From Archegozetes longisetosus (Eukaryota > Arthropoda > Arachnida > Sarcoptiformes > Trhypochthoniidae), in assembly GCA_018873245.2 (NCBI GenBank), contig JAEMBT020000007.1, positions 8,997,129 to 9,061,128 on the forward strand: a DNA stretch of 64,000 bases. The letters are read 5' to 3'. Both the position numbers and the translations under genes were made by a program. The notes under the pieces were generated by a model that was not told where the DNA came from, ran no database searches, and saw only the letters and a list, made by a program, of their open reading frames with translations. Below, in pieces: positions 11,681 through 26,509 of the stretch. The stretch's first letter is position 1. Each line of letters opens with the position of its first letter.

Positions 11681-11735
11681 TGGTTCCGCGCTAGGACCTC
11701 TCATATGAGCGGAGCACGATAAGTAAAACCTAACC
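10954..11735. mobile_element. Foldback element with internal tandem repeats
   Basis: The ends are inverted: GGTTAGGTTTTACTTATCGT at the left and its reverse complement at the right, continuing through GCTCCGC and GGTGGTTCCG-type sequence and a TA run. Flanks AAATTTG at 10947-10953 and 11736-11742 look like a 7-bp target duplication inside the Tc1 element. The interior has about three tandem units of ~118 bp (roughly 11047-11160, 11161-11278, 11279-11396), each with TCGATAC-CCACT, CCTAGGACC and CATACCATATTTGGTATG. The units reappear inverted at 11440-11625. There is no coding capacity. It is richer in G+C than its surroundings. The structure resembles foldback elements; the family is unknown to me. 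Confidence 0.75.
11633..11678. repeat. (TA)n microsatellite, 46 bp
   Basis: 23 TA units lie in the right arm of the foldback element. The matching left-arm run (around 11011-11024) has only about 7 units, so the arms have diverged in repeat number. Confidence 0.9.
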
Positions 11736-11848
11736 AAATTTGGTTGTGTTATCTCAAGTAATTCAAAAGTTATTAAAAAACATTGACTGGAATTATCATT
11801 TTGAAATATTTATAAGTAGATTGACATAAAACTTGACAAATAAACATA

Positions 11849-11928
11849 CAGGATGATTCAGGTTATTTTTTCCACTTTTGTATTATATTAATTACAAAAG
11901 TGTAAAAAATAGCCTGAATCAGCCTCTG
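11849..11928. mobile_element. 80-bp palindromic MITE with TA target duplication
   Basis: Terminal inverted repeats of about 35 bp (left CAGGATGATTCAGG, right CCTGAATCAGCCTCTG) surround a ~10-bp AT spacer. TA dinucleotides flank both sides (11847-11848, 11929-11930). The paralogous position in copy 2 (around 22623) reads ATAATGATATCCAG with a single TA, which is the empty site. TA targeting and the CAG terminus fit Tc1/mariner-mobilised MITEs. I see no other copy in this window. Confidence 0.85.
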
Positions 11929-12026
11929 TATCTAGTCGAACAAAAACACTTTATACTGAAATCGACTGCTATTTCATTATTTATTAATTACATTAAATGT
12001 CATTTAACTCATAGTTCAAACCAAAG

Positions 12027-13153
12027 ATGACATCTTTAGCAATAAAGACAAGACATGGACCTGTTCGTGTGCAGAATAAGCCGCGACAACTCAACTCTCA
12101 AACACTCAATTCGGTCAAAGGGAAAACAGAACACAACTTCGAGTTTGAAAGAGTCAATCAGTTCACTACAGGCACCTCTGGTCAGGTCAATCAGTTCACG
12201 AGTGGCGCTGCGAACATTTATGATCACAATCATCATAAACTAGTCGATAACAATTCTTATAACATGTCTGGTCAGCTCACAATTCAAGACATTGAACTCA
12301 GGACTCGTAAGTGATTTAATACTAGTTTTAATTGAAATACATTAAGGTTCATTTTGTCTCTCAGTAACGATCGTCTTAAAAGATTATCTTAACTTTGATG
12401 GCGTTTTATAAATGTTTTCATCTAACTTAAGCTTATTTTCATTGACTTGTTTTCAGATGTCTTAAAACTATTGGAAGATCTCGAGTCAAACATAAATAAT
12501 GACAACTTCGGCAAATCTACTAACGAACTGATCGCTAATGTGTGCAATTATCTCAAAGAACACGCCAGTTATTTGTACGAAGACTTGTCTTTCAAGGAAC
12601 AGATGGACGTCTACTTCAATTTACTCAGAAATATATTGCGCAGCCCTAAACTCAATCGAATTTCTCGGGCCCTAATCCTAGAAGTTATTGAGTTGAGAGC
12701 AGCCAATTGGGTCTACGATCAACAAATTGATTCTTATTATCGTAAAAAGATTTGTGAATTTGAATCTATTGATTCTTATTCTCCTTTATCTGAAATGAAT
12801 CGTGGACTCCAAACATCACAATCTTCTGGTTCTATAATTTGTTCATCAATCGGTAATGATGTCGCGAAATCTTCAGGAAAGTTTGTCAAACCGACTAAAG
12901 TTCCCGGAAAGACTTTTCTCAAGGATGAAGTCGTTATCAGAAACAGTGACTCTGGAAAAGGTTTGAAACTTTACTATTTTTAGTCTTACATAATGTTTAA
13001 TGAAATTAAAATATGAACTACTTTCACAAAATAAGAGTGAGTTATATTGAATTTGTTGATTACGTTTTCTTATTATAAAAGTAATGGGAATTAAAGGACG
13101 ACGAGTTCATATGATTGAAGAAATGAGTGATACTGTCATTTCTTTCCAAAGAG
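12027..13153 (+). pseudogene. Truncated Mextli duplicate (exons 1-3 only)
   Basis: Exons 12027-12306, 12457-12960 and 13082-13153 correspond one to one with the first three exons of the full gene at 22721. The splice sites and open frame are intact. It lacks exon 4, hence half of the KH domain and the eIF4E-binding motif, because the duplication ends at 13241. Ten exonic differences separate the copies: five change residues (clustered around residues 48-63, plus one A/V in exon 2) and five are silent. If the third intron is not removed, the frame stays open to a TAA at 13231, giving a 311-residue protein that keeps the MIF4G-like part. It could be a dead copy or an expressed truncated form; the sequence alone cannot decide. 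Confidence 0.8.
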
Positions 13154-13241
13154 GTTTGATTTCAATCATAGGTTTTTATTCTGCTAACAGTTTTTTGATA
13201 CTGATTTCTGAACATCAATCGATAGGCATATAAGGCATTCC

Positions 13242-14762
13242 TTTATCTATATTTTCTTTATAGAAATTTCTAATCAACATTTTATTATTGTTTTGAATTA
13301 ATGTTTGTATATTTACTAAATTTATTAACTTATGCAAACTATATTCAATTCTAAAAACTACAATAACTACGTGATTAGTTTGATTCAGGTATTTACTCAG
13401 ATATTTTGGAAACAATCTATATGTGTATTACGTGTAGACTTATTTTGTGTGTATTTTATCTTCGAACATATTAATCATAATGAAAAGTATTCGAACCGTT
13501 GTTTCTCAGTTTAGTTTCTCTATTACAAGATTAGCTAGAAGTCATTGTATTTCAATGTCTTGTACCTGACTACCAAAACTAAAAGATACATCAATGAGTC
13601 AAATTCGATAATCTTTTACTTAATTCCTTCAATTTTATTGCTTTTAGATCTGGTTATTTTATTAAACTTATTGAAAAACCAGACCAGACTGGTTGAGATT
13701 CTACTTTTTAACTAACAGAATAAGAATATAGTGCCAGAATCAGATTATTTCACTAAAATCTTAGTTTTTATGCAGTTCATCTTAGTTTCCAATATTCAAG
13801 TTATCGATAGAATCAATATTAGCACTAATTTACTGATCGTAAGTCTGAGCTCAAGTTATGGTTACTATAAATATTTTGATGCAATTTTGATTCAGAAATA
13901 CAAATAATGCATTGGAACAGTGATTGATTAACAATTGATATTATTTCTCACTTTGGATACTTTTCATGCAATCATTTTGTTTGAATCTATTTTATCATAA
14001 ATTTTGATGCAGTAGTACTTTTACAGTACTTTTAAAAGTTACCTAACTTATTGTTTGAACACTTACTGATAAAAATAATTTGATCAGATTTGAAAGCGAT
14101 AAGTTAATCTCCACTTCAAAAATATGTTCGAATGCATTTTTAAAATTTGAGACTTGAATCTTATCTTTTCATTTATTTATTAAATAGCAAGCGTTTAAGT
14201 TATGTTTTGATGGTTGGACATTAATTGCAACCAATAGATAGTAACCTAGAAATGACAAGTTTAACTTTTGCTCATTGTAAGTTGAAAGTACCTGTAAGTT
14301 AGCTAGAGGTGAACAGGTGTTATAACGTTGATAGCAGTCTGTCATGCATCAAATATAAGAATTCAAGTTCATTCATAGCGCGCATATTTTGCGTATAAAA
14401 AAGTACGCAAGCTATTGCATAATATGGATGCAATTTTGTCAAAGCCGCATAATTATAACTTATTCAATGCAATTGAATAGTTCAATTCTTGTCCATTCTT
14501 GTCTGTTGAAGGTCCAATCATTTAATCGCTATACAATAGCGTGCTGTGGATTTTTTCTTCGATACAACACATGCTGTTAATCATATGCTGACGTTATCAC
14601 TTCTAGTGTTTGCAATCTCCAACTTGCCCAATCTACAAGTATATCAACTATTGATTTAGCATCAACCCATTCACTGATATGCCTGTTCAGTTGTCGCTCC
14701 GGTAGTTAATTATATTTCACTCACTAAAGTCTTCAATATTTGAAAAAGTTTTTGTCCAAATA
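13242..14762. other. Intergenic between truncated Mextli and ABCC gene
   Basis: About 1.5 kb of AT-rich DNA. It starts exactly at the duplication breakpoint and ends at the ABCC start codon. I see no homology to the Mextli intron 3 continuation, no ORF with family similarity, and no repeat. Confidence 0.5.
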
Positions 14763-20469
<5,707 letters not shown>

Positions 20470-21221
20470 ATCAGTTGTTATCAAATTTTCAATCAAACGA
20501 ATAGATTAAAGTAACCTTAATAAACTTGTTAGGCAAAACTACAATAAACATATTTTGGAAGAGTTTCCACTATTTTTTGGCAATTCAAATGTCTAAGTAA
20601 TGGAAATGCAAACAAATGTTCTAATGGTTGGTGAAAGCTTAAAACCTACTATCGAAAACAAGTTAGAAGTTCACTATTTTTCGAGTAGGTTACCATTTGT
20701 CAACTTGAAGCATTTTTAAGGTTTACCACTTGAGCTTAAGAAAAGTTTTAGTTCGAACCTTGCTATTGAACTACGAAAAGCTGTTGAAGATATGGGTATC
20801 ATAACTGATAACATTAAGTCTAATCAGTTTAGACTACAATTACTATGACATTGAATAGTCTCTAATCAAGTTTAACTCAATTCCAAAATGTCAATTGGCA
20901 TCCCACTATTAAATTAATTAAGTCTGTCTTTCTCTAATCAAAGTAAATTTTATTAAAACAATGCAAATGTACTTTCACTTGATTGCTTTTGTTTTGGTCA
21001 TTTGTGCCAACAAAGTTTCTCAAAGTAAGTGTGACTATTGAGTCGCTATCGTATATTGCTATCGTAATATAAAGCTAACTAGGTTTATGTCAAATTCAAT
21101 CATATCCCTTAAGAACTTGACGCTTATTTTGAGTTTCATTTAATCTAGGTCAACAATCCATTTTGACAGAAACAGCCTTTCATTTGAAACTTTAACAATT
21201 TTGTAAACCTCTGCAATTCAG
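20470..21221. other. Intergenic downstream of the ABCC gene
   Basis: ABCC 3' region. An ATG at 20961 opens a short hydrophobic, signal-peptide-like frame (MQMYFHLIAFVLVICANK) followed by a good donor at 21025. However, its phase does not fit the open frame at 21222-21431, so I could not build a gene from it. Confidence 0.35.
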
Positions 21222-21563
21222 AAAGTAATTAAGTCGTCCCAATTTAAGGTTTGTTCACTTGATTCAAACCAAAGCAATAAAAAGTCTAGTGGACGAAAAA
21301 TTAAGATATCAGTTTTGAATGACAACAACTATGAATTGGTGAACCAACAATTTGGGTACTTATACAAACCCAAACAATTCGTATTATTGAGCATTAATGT
21401 GACAAACATCGAAAAAGTTGTATGTTTAAAGGTAGGTTATAACAATAAATCGTAACCAAATTTATTGTTATATCTACAAGAGATCAAGTTTGGATTAGGT
21501 TAAGATGTTTATATTTAAAAACAGGCTTATTTCATAGAACTATTTGATGCTAATAATAAATGA
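21222..21563 (+). CDS. Possible two-exon gene fragment, unrecognised
   Basis: Two candidate exons, 21222-21431 and 21525-21563, have good borders: acceptor TGCAATTCAG, donor AAAG|GTAGGT, acceptor AAAAACAG. They join in phase 0 and read KVIKSSQFKVCSLDSNQ...YLYKPKQFVLLSINV...VVCLK|AYFIELFDANNK then TGA. No phase-matched start was found; the signal-peptide-like frame at 20961 is one base out. After the TGA a second frame (21561-21680) is open and cysteine-containing, as if a frameshift separated them. The YKP...AYFIELFDAN stretch faintly recalls a Reeler domain, but I would not assign it. It may be a decayed secreted-protein gene or chance. Confidence 0.25.
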
Positions 21564-21713
21564 TTTGTTCTGAGCCATTATTGCCGTTTGACAAAGGTCT
21601 AACTGATTGTATTGGTTTAGTATCTCAAGTTCAATTATTAGGATTTCCATTTAATTGCCGCGTATCAAATATTAAATAATTCATTTTATTTTTAAAAAAG
21701 GTTTTTTTAAACT

Positions 21714-21980
21714 TTAATCCACAATATATTCGTCATCATTATCGATGATATTACTCCTTCTTTTGATCAATTTGGAATATCTCGAGAAGTGGCCATTATA
21801 TTCGGCTACTTCTTGGGAGATATTCGAGGCTACGGTTACCCGATCAGAATTGACTAAACCACTCCTGCACTGTCGGACACTGATTACTTGGTCGTAGGTC
21901 TGATTCATGTGATTGATGGCGGCCACCCGTTGCATTTGATCCCGATTCAATTCATATAACATACACTGCCGTATGTGCAT
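21714..21980 (-). CDS. Hypothetical 88-residue protein or terminal exon
   Basis: The frame begins MHIRQCMLYELNRDQMQRV and ends SNIIDNDDEYIVD before TAA. I do not recognise the family. Codon use is noticeably richer in G/C at third positions than in the surrounding DNA (many CGG, GCC, ATC, GTC), which suggests a real exon. The frame stays open about 60 bases further upstream (IFVNCGAQDYDDITDK) to a stop near 22050, so the ATG may be internal to a larger last exon. Any 5' exons would lie toward 22171, where duplication copy 2 begins. The gene may therefore have been cut by that rearrangement. It converges with the weak gene at 21222-21563. Confidence 0.4.
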   Translation of the reverse strand: MHIRQCMLYELNRDQMQRVAAINHMNQTYDQVISVRQCRSGLVNSDRVTVASNISQEVAEYNGHFSRYSKLIKRRSNIIDNDDEYIVD

Positions 21981-22170
21981 CTTATCGGTAATGTCATCAT
22001 AATCTTGTGCACCACAATTGACAAAAATTTTTCCGATAATAAATTAAACACAAACGTATGTTCCTTCAAACGAGAAATGCAACCATTTTAAACAATCGAA
22101 ATCTATTCAAATTTGACGTTGCAGTTTCACTCTTGAAATACGCGGCGATTAAATGCAAATTGTATTATAT

Positions 22171-23935
22171 TCATGTTATAATGGGGGTCAATTGCTAATT
22201 ACCCCTGTTTTTATTAAACTATGACTTCACCGTTTGTTGCTGTGGTTTAGCAGTCAGTGTTGTGTTTGTCATTTCTCTTCTGTTTAGAAATTGTTTAGTT
22301 TGAGTTATCGCGTCAACTGAGGGCTCACTTCATATTCCGTTAGTATTTTATTTATTATTTCATTGATCTTAAAGTTTTATTTGTAAAAGATTCGTATGAA
22401 GTGTTCCATTAAACCAAATTGAAAAGTATTTCAGTACAAATTGATTTGAATGTAATGCAAAAGCGCTTCAAATAATTGGTTTCGCATAAAAACAGTTTTG
22501 AGTAATAAATAGAATCATTTGTGATAAATAACAATAATAACAATGTTTTTGTTTAATATTAGAATAGATTTCATTTTCTATTTATTTATAAGCAGATCGA
22601 CATAAAACTTGACAAATAATGATATCCAGTCAAACAAAAACACTTTATACTGAAATCGACTACTACTTCATTATTTATTAATTACATTAAATCTCATTTA
22701 ACTCATAGTTCAGACCAAAGATGACATCTTTAGCAATAAAGACAAGACATGGACCTGTTCGTGTGCAGAATAAGCCGCGACAACTCAACTCTCAAACACT
22801 CAATTCAGTCAAAGGGAAAACAGAACACAACTTCGAGTTTGAAAGAGTCAATCAGTTCAGTGCAGGCGCCTCTGGTCAGGTCAATCAGTTCACGAGTGAC
22901 GCTGCAAACATTTATGATCACAATCATCATAAACTAGTCGATAACAATTCTTATAACATGTCTGGTCAGCTCACAATTCAAGACATTGAACTTAGGACTC
23001 GTAAGTGATTTAATACTAGTTTTAATTGAAATACATTAAGGTTCATTTTGTCTCTCAGTAACGATCGTCTTAAAAGATTATCTTAACTTTGATGGCGTTT
23101 TATAAATGTTTTCATTTAACTTAAGCTTATTTTCATTGACTTGTTTTCAGATGTCTTAAAACTATTGGAAGATCTCGAGTCAAACATAAATAATGACAAC
23201 TTCGGCAAATCTACTAACGAACTGATCGCTAATGTGTGCAATTATCTCAAAGAACACGCCAGTTATTTGTACGAAGACTTGTCTTTCAAGGAACAGATGG
23301 ACGTCTACTTCAATTTACTGAGAAATATATTGCGCAGCCCTAAACTGAATCGAATTTCTCGGGCCCTAATCCTAGAAGTTATTGAGTTGAGAGCAGCCAA
23401 TTGGGTCTACGATCAACAAATTGATTCTTATTATCGTAAAAAGATTTGTGAATTTGAATCTATTGATTCTTATTCTCCTTTATCTGAAATGAATCGTGGA
23501 CTCCAAACATCACAATCTTCTGGTTCTATAATTTGTTCATCAATCGGTAATGATGTCGTGAAATCTTCAGGAAAGTTTGTCAAACCGACTAAAGTTCCCG
23601 GAAAGACTTTTCTCAAGGATGAAGTCGTTATCAGAAACAGTGACTCTGGAAAAGGTTTGAAACTTTTCTATTTTTAGTCTTACATAATGTTTAATGAAAT
23701 TAAAATATGAATTACTTTCACAAAATAAGAGTGAGTTATATTGAATTTGTTGATTACGTTTTCTTATTATAAAAGTAATGGGAATTAAAGGACGACGAGT
23801 TCATATGATTGAAGAAATGAGTGATACTGTCATTTCTTTCCAAAGAGGTTTGATTTCAATCATAGGTTTTTATTCTGCTAACAGTTTTTTGATACTGATT
23901 TCTGAACATTAATTGGTAGGCATATAAGGCATTCC
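22171..23935 (+). repeat. Segmental duplication, copy 2 (5' part of intact Mextli)
   Basis: Partner of 9278-13241, in the same orientation. It lacks the Tc1 element, the foldback element and the MITE found in copy 1, so it shows the pre-insertion state. It runs from the 5' flank through exons 1-3 into intron 3 and continues uninterrupted into exon 4, so this locus looks like the source and copy 1 the derivative. Confidence 0.9.
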
Positions 23936-25159
23936 GCAAGCTTTTATAAACAGTCATTGCATGTTTACGTCAATCACATTTCGAAGTCTAACTTAAGTGA
24001 ATGGTTGAGAATGTGAATTATTGAAATTTTTTTCAAATAAATTAGCCTGAAATCGATGATAGTTTGATCAAAATCTAACTTTATTGATAATTTGAAAGCT
24101 TAACTAACAAAAGTGTAGCAAACAGTGAATTGACCAGTTGATGCGCAACAGCACGAAAATAATCATTTTAAAAACTCGACGGCTTTCATTAATTTGTTTG
24201 ACGATTGGTTTATTTGAACAATAAGAGAACGAGTGAAGTGATGATCAAATGAAATAAATTTAGATTATTTTCTCTCAATAGTAAATCCGGGAGCAAAAGA
24301 GCGTCTTGTTCAGATCACAGGCCCGACTGAAGAAAACATCGAACGCGCAAAAGAACTCATCGAAAGCACAATCAAAAGAAATGCATCCCCGGTCCCATTT
24401 GAATGCCAGACAAAGTCATTTGATTCGTCTCTCGATGAAATCAATAATGAAATGATTGACACTGAAATGTTTGAGACTTCAAACAATGAAAATATTGAAA
24501 ATCTGAGCACTGAAAGTGACAAAAAAATGCCCTATTCTTTCACTGTTAACATCGCAGACGAAGTGATTCAGTTGTCAACTAAGAACTACAGCATTGGTCA
24601 TAAAGCGAAGCGAATGTTAGAGGAATTCTTTAATTCGTTCAATAAGCAGCTGAAAGTTGAGGAGAAGTATGAGGCGAGTGATAGTAATTCTGATGACGAT
24701 ACTATTGCTGCCAATAAAGAGATGCCCAACAAAATCAATCCTATTGTTGAGTCCATCAAACGAGATGTTGGCTTTTCATTGCAAAGACAATCGTCGGCTA
24801 CAAAAATAGAGTCGTTTGGTGATAAATCGAATCAATTGCAACGATCATCATCTCAAGGAAATGTTCCGATCGGTAGAACTTCATTGAGATATCTGAATAC
24901 TAAAGTCCATGAAGTGCCAGAACGCGTTGACAATCGTTCAAATATGATTACATATGATCGCGATTTTCTGATGAGTTGCGCCAAATCTCCCTTGAGTCAA
25001 AAGATGCCGAATATCATCTCTAAAATCGCGAGCAAAATGCCGGATATCGTACGCAATAATTGTCAAAAGTTTGATTCTTGTGACGCTAATGCTAATCAAA
25101 GTGCTTCCACTTTCTCTGAGAATATCTCTAATCAGAAGAGTGTTTACCAGCAATGGTAA
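22721..25159 (+). CDS. mxt: Mextli, eIF4E-binding scaffold with MIF4G and KH domains
   Basis: Four exons, 22721-23000, 23151-23654, 23776-23847 and 24282-25159, join to 577 residues. An N-terminal low-complexity region (about 1-93) is followed by a helical MIF4G-like domain (about 95-215: DVLKLLEDLESNI, SRALILEVIELRAANW). A KH domain spans exons 2-4 with the GxxG loop as GIKG (about 265), and EERLVQITGP-type strand KERLVQITGPTEENIERAKE. The C-terminal canonical eIF4E-binding motif is YDRDFLM (Tyr about residue 510), followed by KSPLSQ. In flies Mextli bridges eIF4E and translation initiation, acting like eIF4G in germline stem cells. Family identification rests on this domain order. A partial duplicate lies 10.7 kb upstream. 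Poly(A) signals AATAAA are at 25264-25269 and 25319-25324. Confidence 0.88.
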
Positions 25160-25530
25160 CTTGTCTCTTCAAATTTGATAAAGTGCAACTGTATTCGAAT
25201 ATTATCTAAGTTTAAAATTACATGAATCTAGTTTTTGTTAACGCATCAAAGTTGAAAATTTTTAATAAATCTCAGTTAAAGCTCTCTATTGTATTCATAT
25301 TAATGTCTGTTGTATTGAAATAAAAATTTTCATTCAATTTGAAGATTTATTTCTTGTTTATTTCTTGTTAATTTATATTAAATTAGTTCAAAATAACTTC
25401 AAAACATAAGTATAAATAATGAAAACATTTTTCAGTTAGCTGTCAATAAAATGACATTAAAAATAAATTAATAAATTAATAAATGGCAAAATAAAAATAA
25501 TTAAGTCATTTCTCTGATTGTGGAAAAGGA
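25160..25530. other. Convergent 3' ends of Mextli and C10
   Basis: A 371-bp AT-rich spacer with two plus-strand poly(A) signals (25264-25269, 25319-25324) for Mextli. Nothing else is seen. Confidence 0.45.
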
Positions 25531-25935
25531 TTAATGAATTGATGCATTAGTGGCTAATGAGGTGTGAAAGTTGGGCAAAAAATAAGTTCTTAATTCACTA
25601 TTAAGTCTAGCGATCTCTTCGTCAACTTTTTCCAAATCTCTAACCGCAAGTGTGAACTGAATCACTCCTTCACCACTCTTTGGGAAACCGTAATTAGAGA
25701 TGACATCCATTAATATTTGCGTTGCGATTGGAAACACGCACTGCATGTGACGGATTGTGTCCATTTGTAAGTTGTGTCCAAATTGATTGACACTTAAGTC
25801 AGATCTATGTTTGGCATCACTCATAAGTGAACAATTGTTCGGTTCATTCATAGCTGCAATCACTTCACTGAGTGCTGACTTCGCCTGAGATGTAGTCAAT
25901 TGTGGCACTAAATCACTGGAAGTTGACGAAGCCAT
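25531..25935 (-). CDS. Protein C10 (C12orf57 homologue)
   Basis: Intronless, 134 residues from the ATG at 25935; the open frame begins one codon earlier with GTG. The family pattern is clear: TTSQAKSALSEVIAAMNEP, then MQCVFPIATQILMDVISNYGFPKSGEGVIQF, then the helix DEEIARLNSELRTYFLPN. Human C10 is 126 residues with the same PVATQIQQEVI-YGF-GEGV core, as recalled. The insect/mite-type N-terminal half has a short extra segment (about residues 40-60). The human gene is needed for normal brain and eye development; the molecular role is unclear. It is divergent from FCP1, with 574 bp between starts. Confidence 0.85.
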   Translation of the reverse strand: MASSTSSDLVPQLTTSQAKSALSEVIAAMNEPNNCSLMSDAKHRSDLSVNQFGHNLQMDTIRHMQCVFPIATQILMDVISNYGFPKSGEGVIQFTLAVRDLEKVDEEIARLNSELRTYFLPNFHTSLATNASIH

Positions 25936-26509
25936 CACTTCGTCAACAGTCCGACTGTTATCTTATACGTAATTTCTTTTTTTTTCTATTTTTGACTCAA
26001 ATATTGAATTGACCTTATTATAAATAGATTTTGAAAATGACAAGAAAAGTAATCAAACTTCAGTCACACATAAATTACGTCAATTGAACTTCTCTTAATA
26101 GATTTTTATTTTTAAGTCTAATTATTTTTGATAACTTGAACAAAACTTTTTGACCACAATTTTTTTTAATTTGTAAGCTTTTGATTAGCAAATTTGTCTT
26201 CGTTTTAGTGATGGATAATCCAAAAAAAATCAAAATCATTTTTTCGTAATTAACTTAACGTAAGCCATAGTTTACGAACACTTATTCAGCTTTTATTTCG
26301 CATCATTAGAGAGGAAATCAGAGTCAGCCTAAAAACATTAACTTCTCATACATTGAATGCCATTTTTATATTACGAACAGATTGACTTCAAATGAGATAA
26401 AGATTTAAAAAGTTACAAAACTCTTATTCTATATAATTGCTTATTTGAAAGCAAATTAAAAGACGACTAAATCGTAAATAAATTGAATTTTACTGAAAAT
26501 TAACTAAAA
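25936..26509. promoter_or_regulatory. Shared upstream region of C10 and FCP1
   Basis: A 574-bp AT-rich spacer between divergently transcribed genes that must contain both promoters and 5' UTRs. No specific motif stands out. Confidence 0.4.

Larger units (their letters stand above)
9653..11807 (-). mobile_element. Tc1/mariner-type transposon, degenerate
   Basis: The left end begins CAGTGCATTTCAAAATGAT right after a TA at 9651-9652. The right end, at 11785-11807, is the inverted match ACTGGAATTATCATTTTGAAAT. It lacks the last bases (GCACTG) and the flanking TA, so the right terminus is deleted into host flank. Without the nested foldback element it is about 1.37 kb, normal for Tc1. The interior encodes a broken DD34E transposase. 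The same locus in copy 2 of the duplication (near 22557) has no insertion. Because the right end is damaged, it is very unlikely to be mobile. Confidence 0.85.
9278..13241 (+). repeat. Segmental duplication, copy 1 (truncated Mextli and 5' flank)
   Basis: Direct-repeat partner of 22171-23935. The 5' flank 9278-9650 matches 22171-22557, 11808-12026 matches up to 22720, and 12027-13241 matches 22721-23935 with a constant offset of 10694 bp. The intervening 9653-11807 and 11849-11928 are transposon insertions absent from copy 2. The 3' border is sharp: identity stops after AGGCATTCC at 13241/23935. The exon/intron part is almost identical (about 10 differences in 856 exonic bases); the 5' flank is visibly more diverged. 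Confidence 0.9.

Noticed and set aside
14389-14580. 63-codon open frame upstream of the ABCC gene
   Set aside because: No similarity and codon composition like the surrounding non-coding DNA. The true ABCC first exon is 14763-14836, supported by phase and the joined sequence CRWVIPFY.
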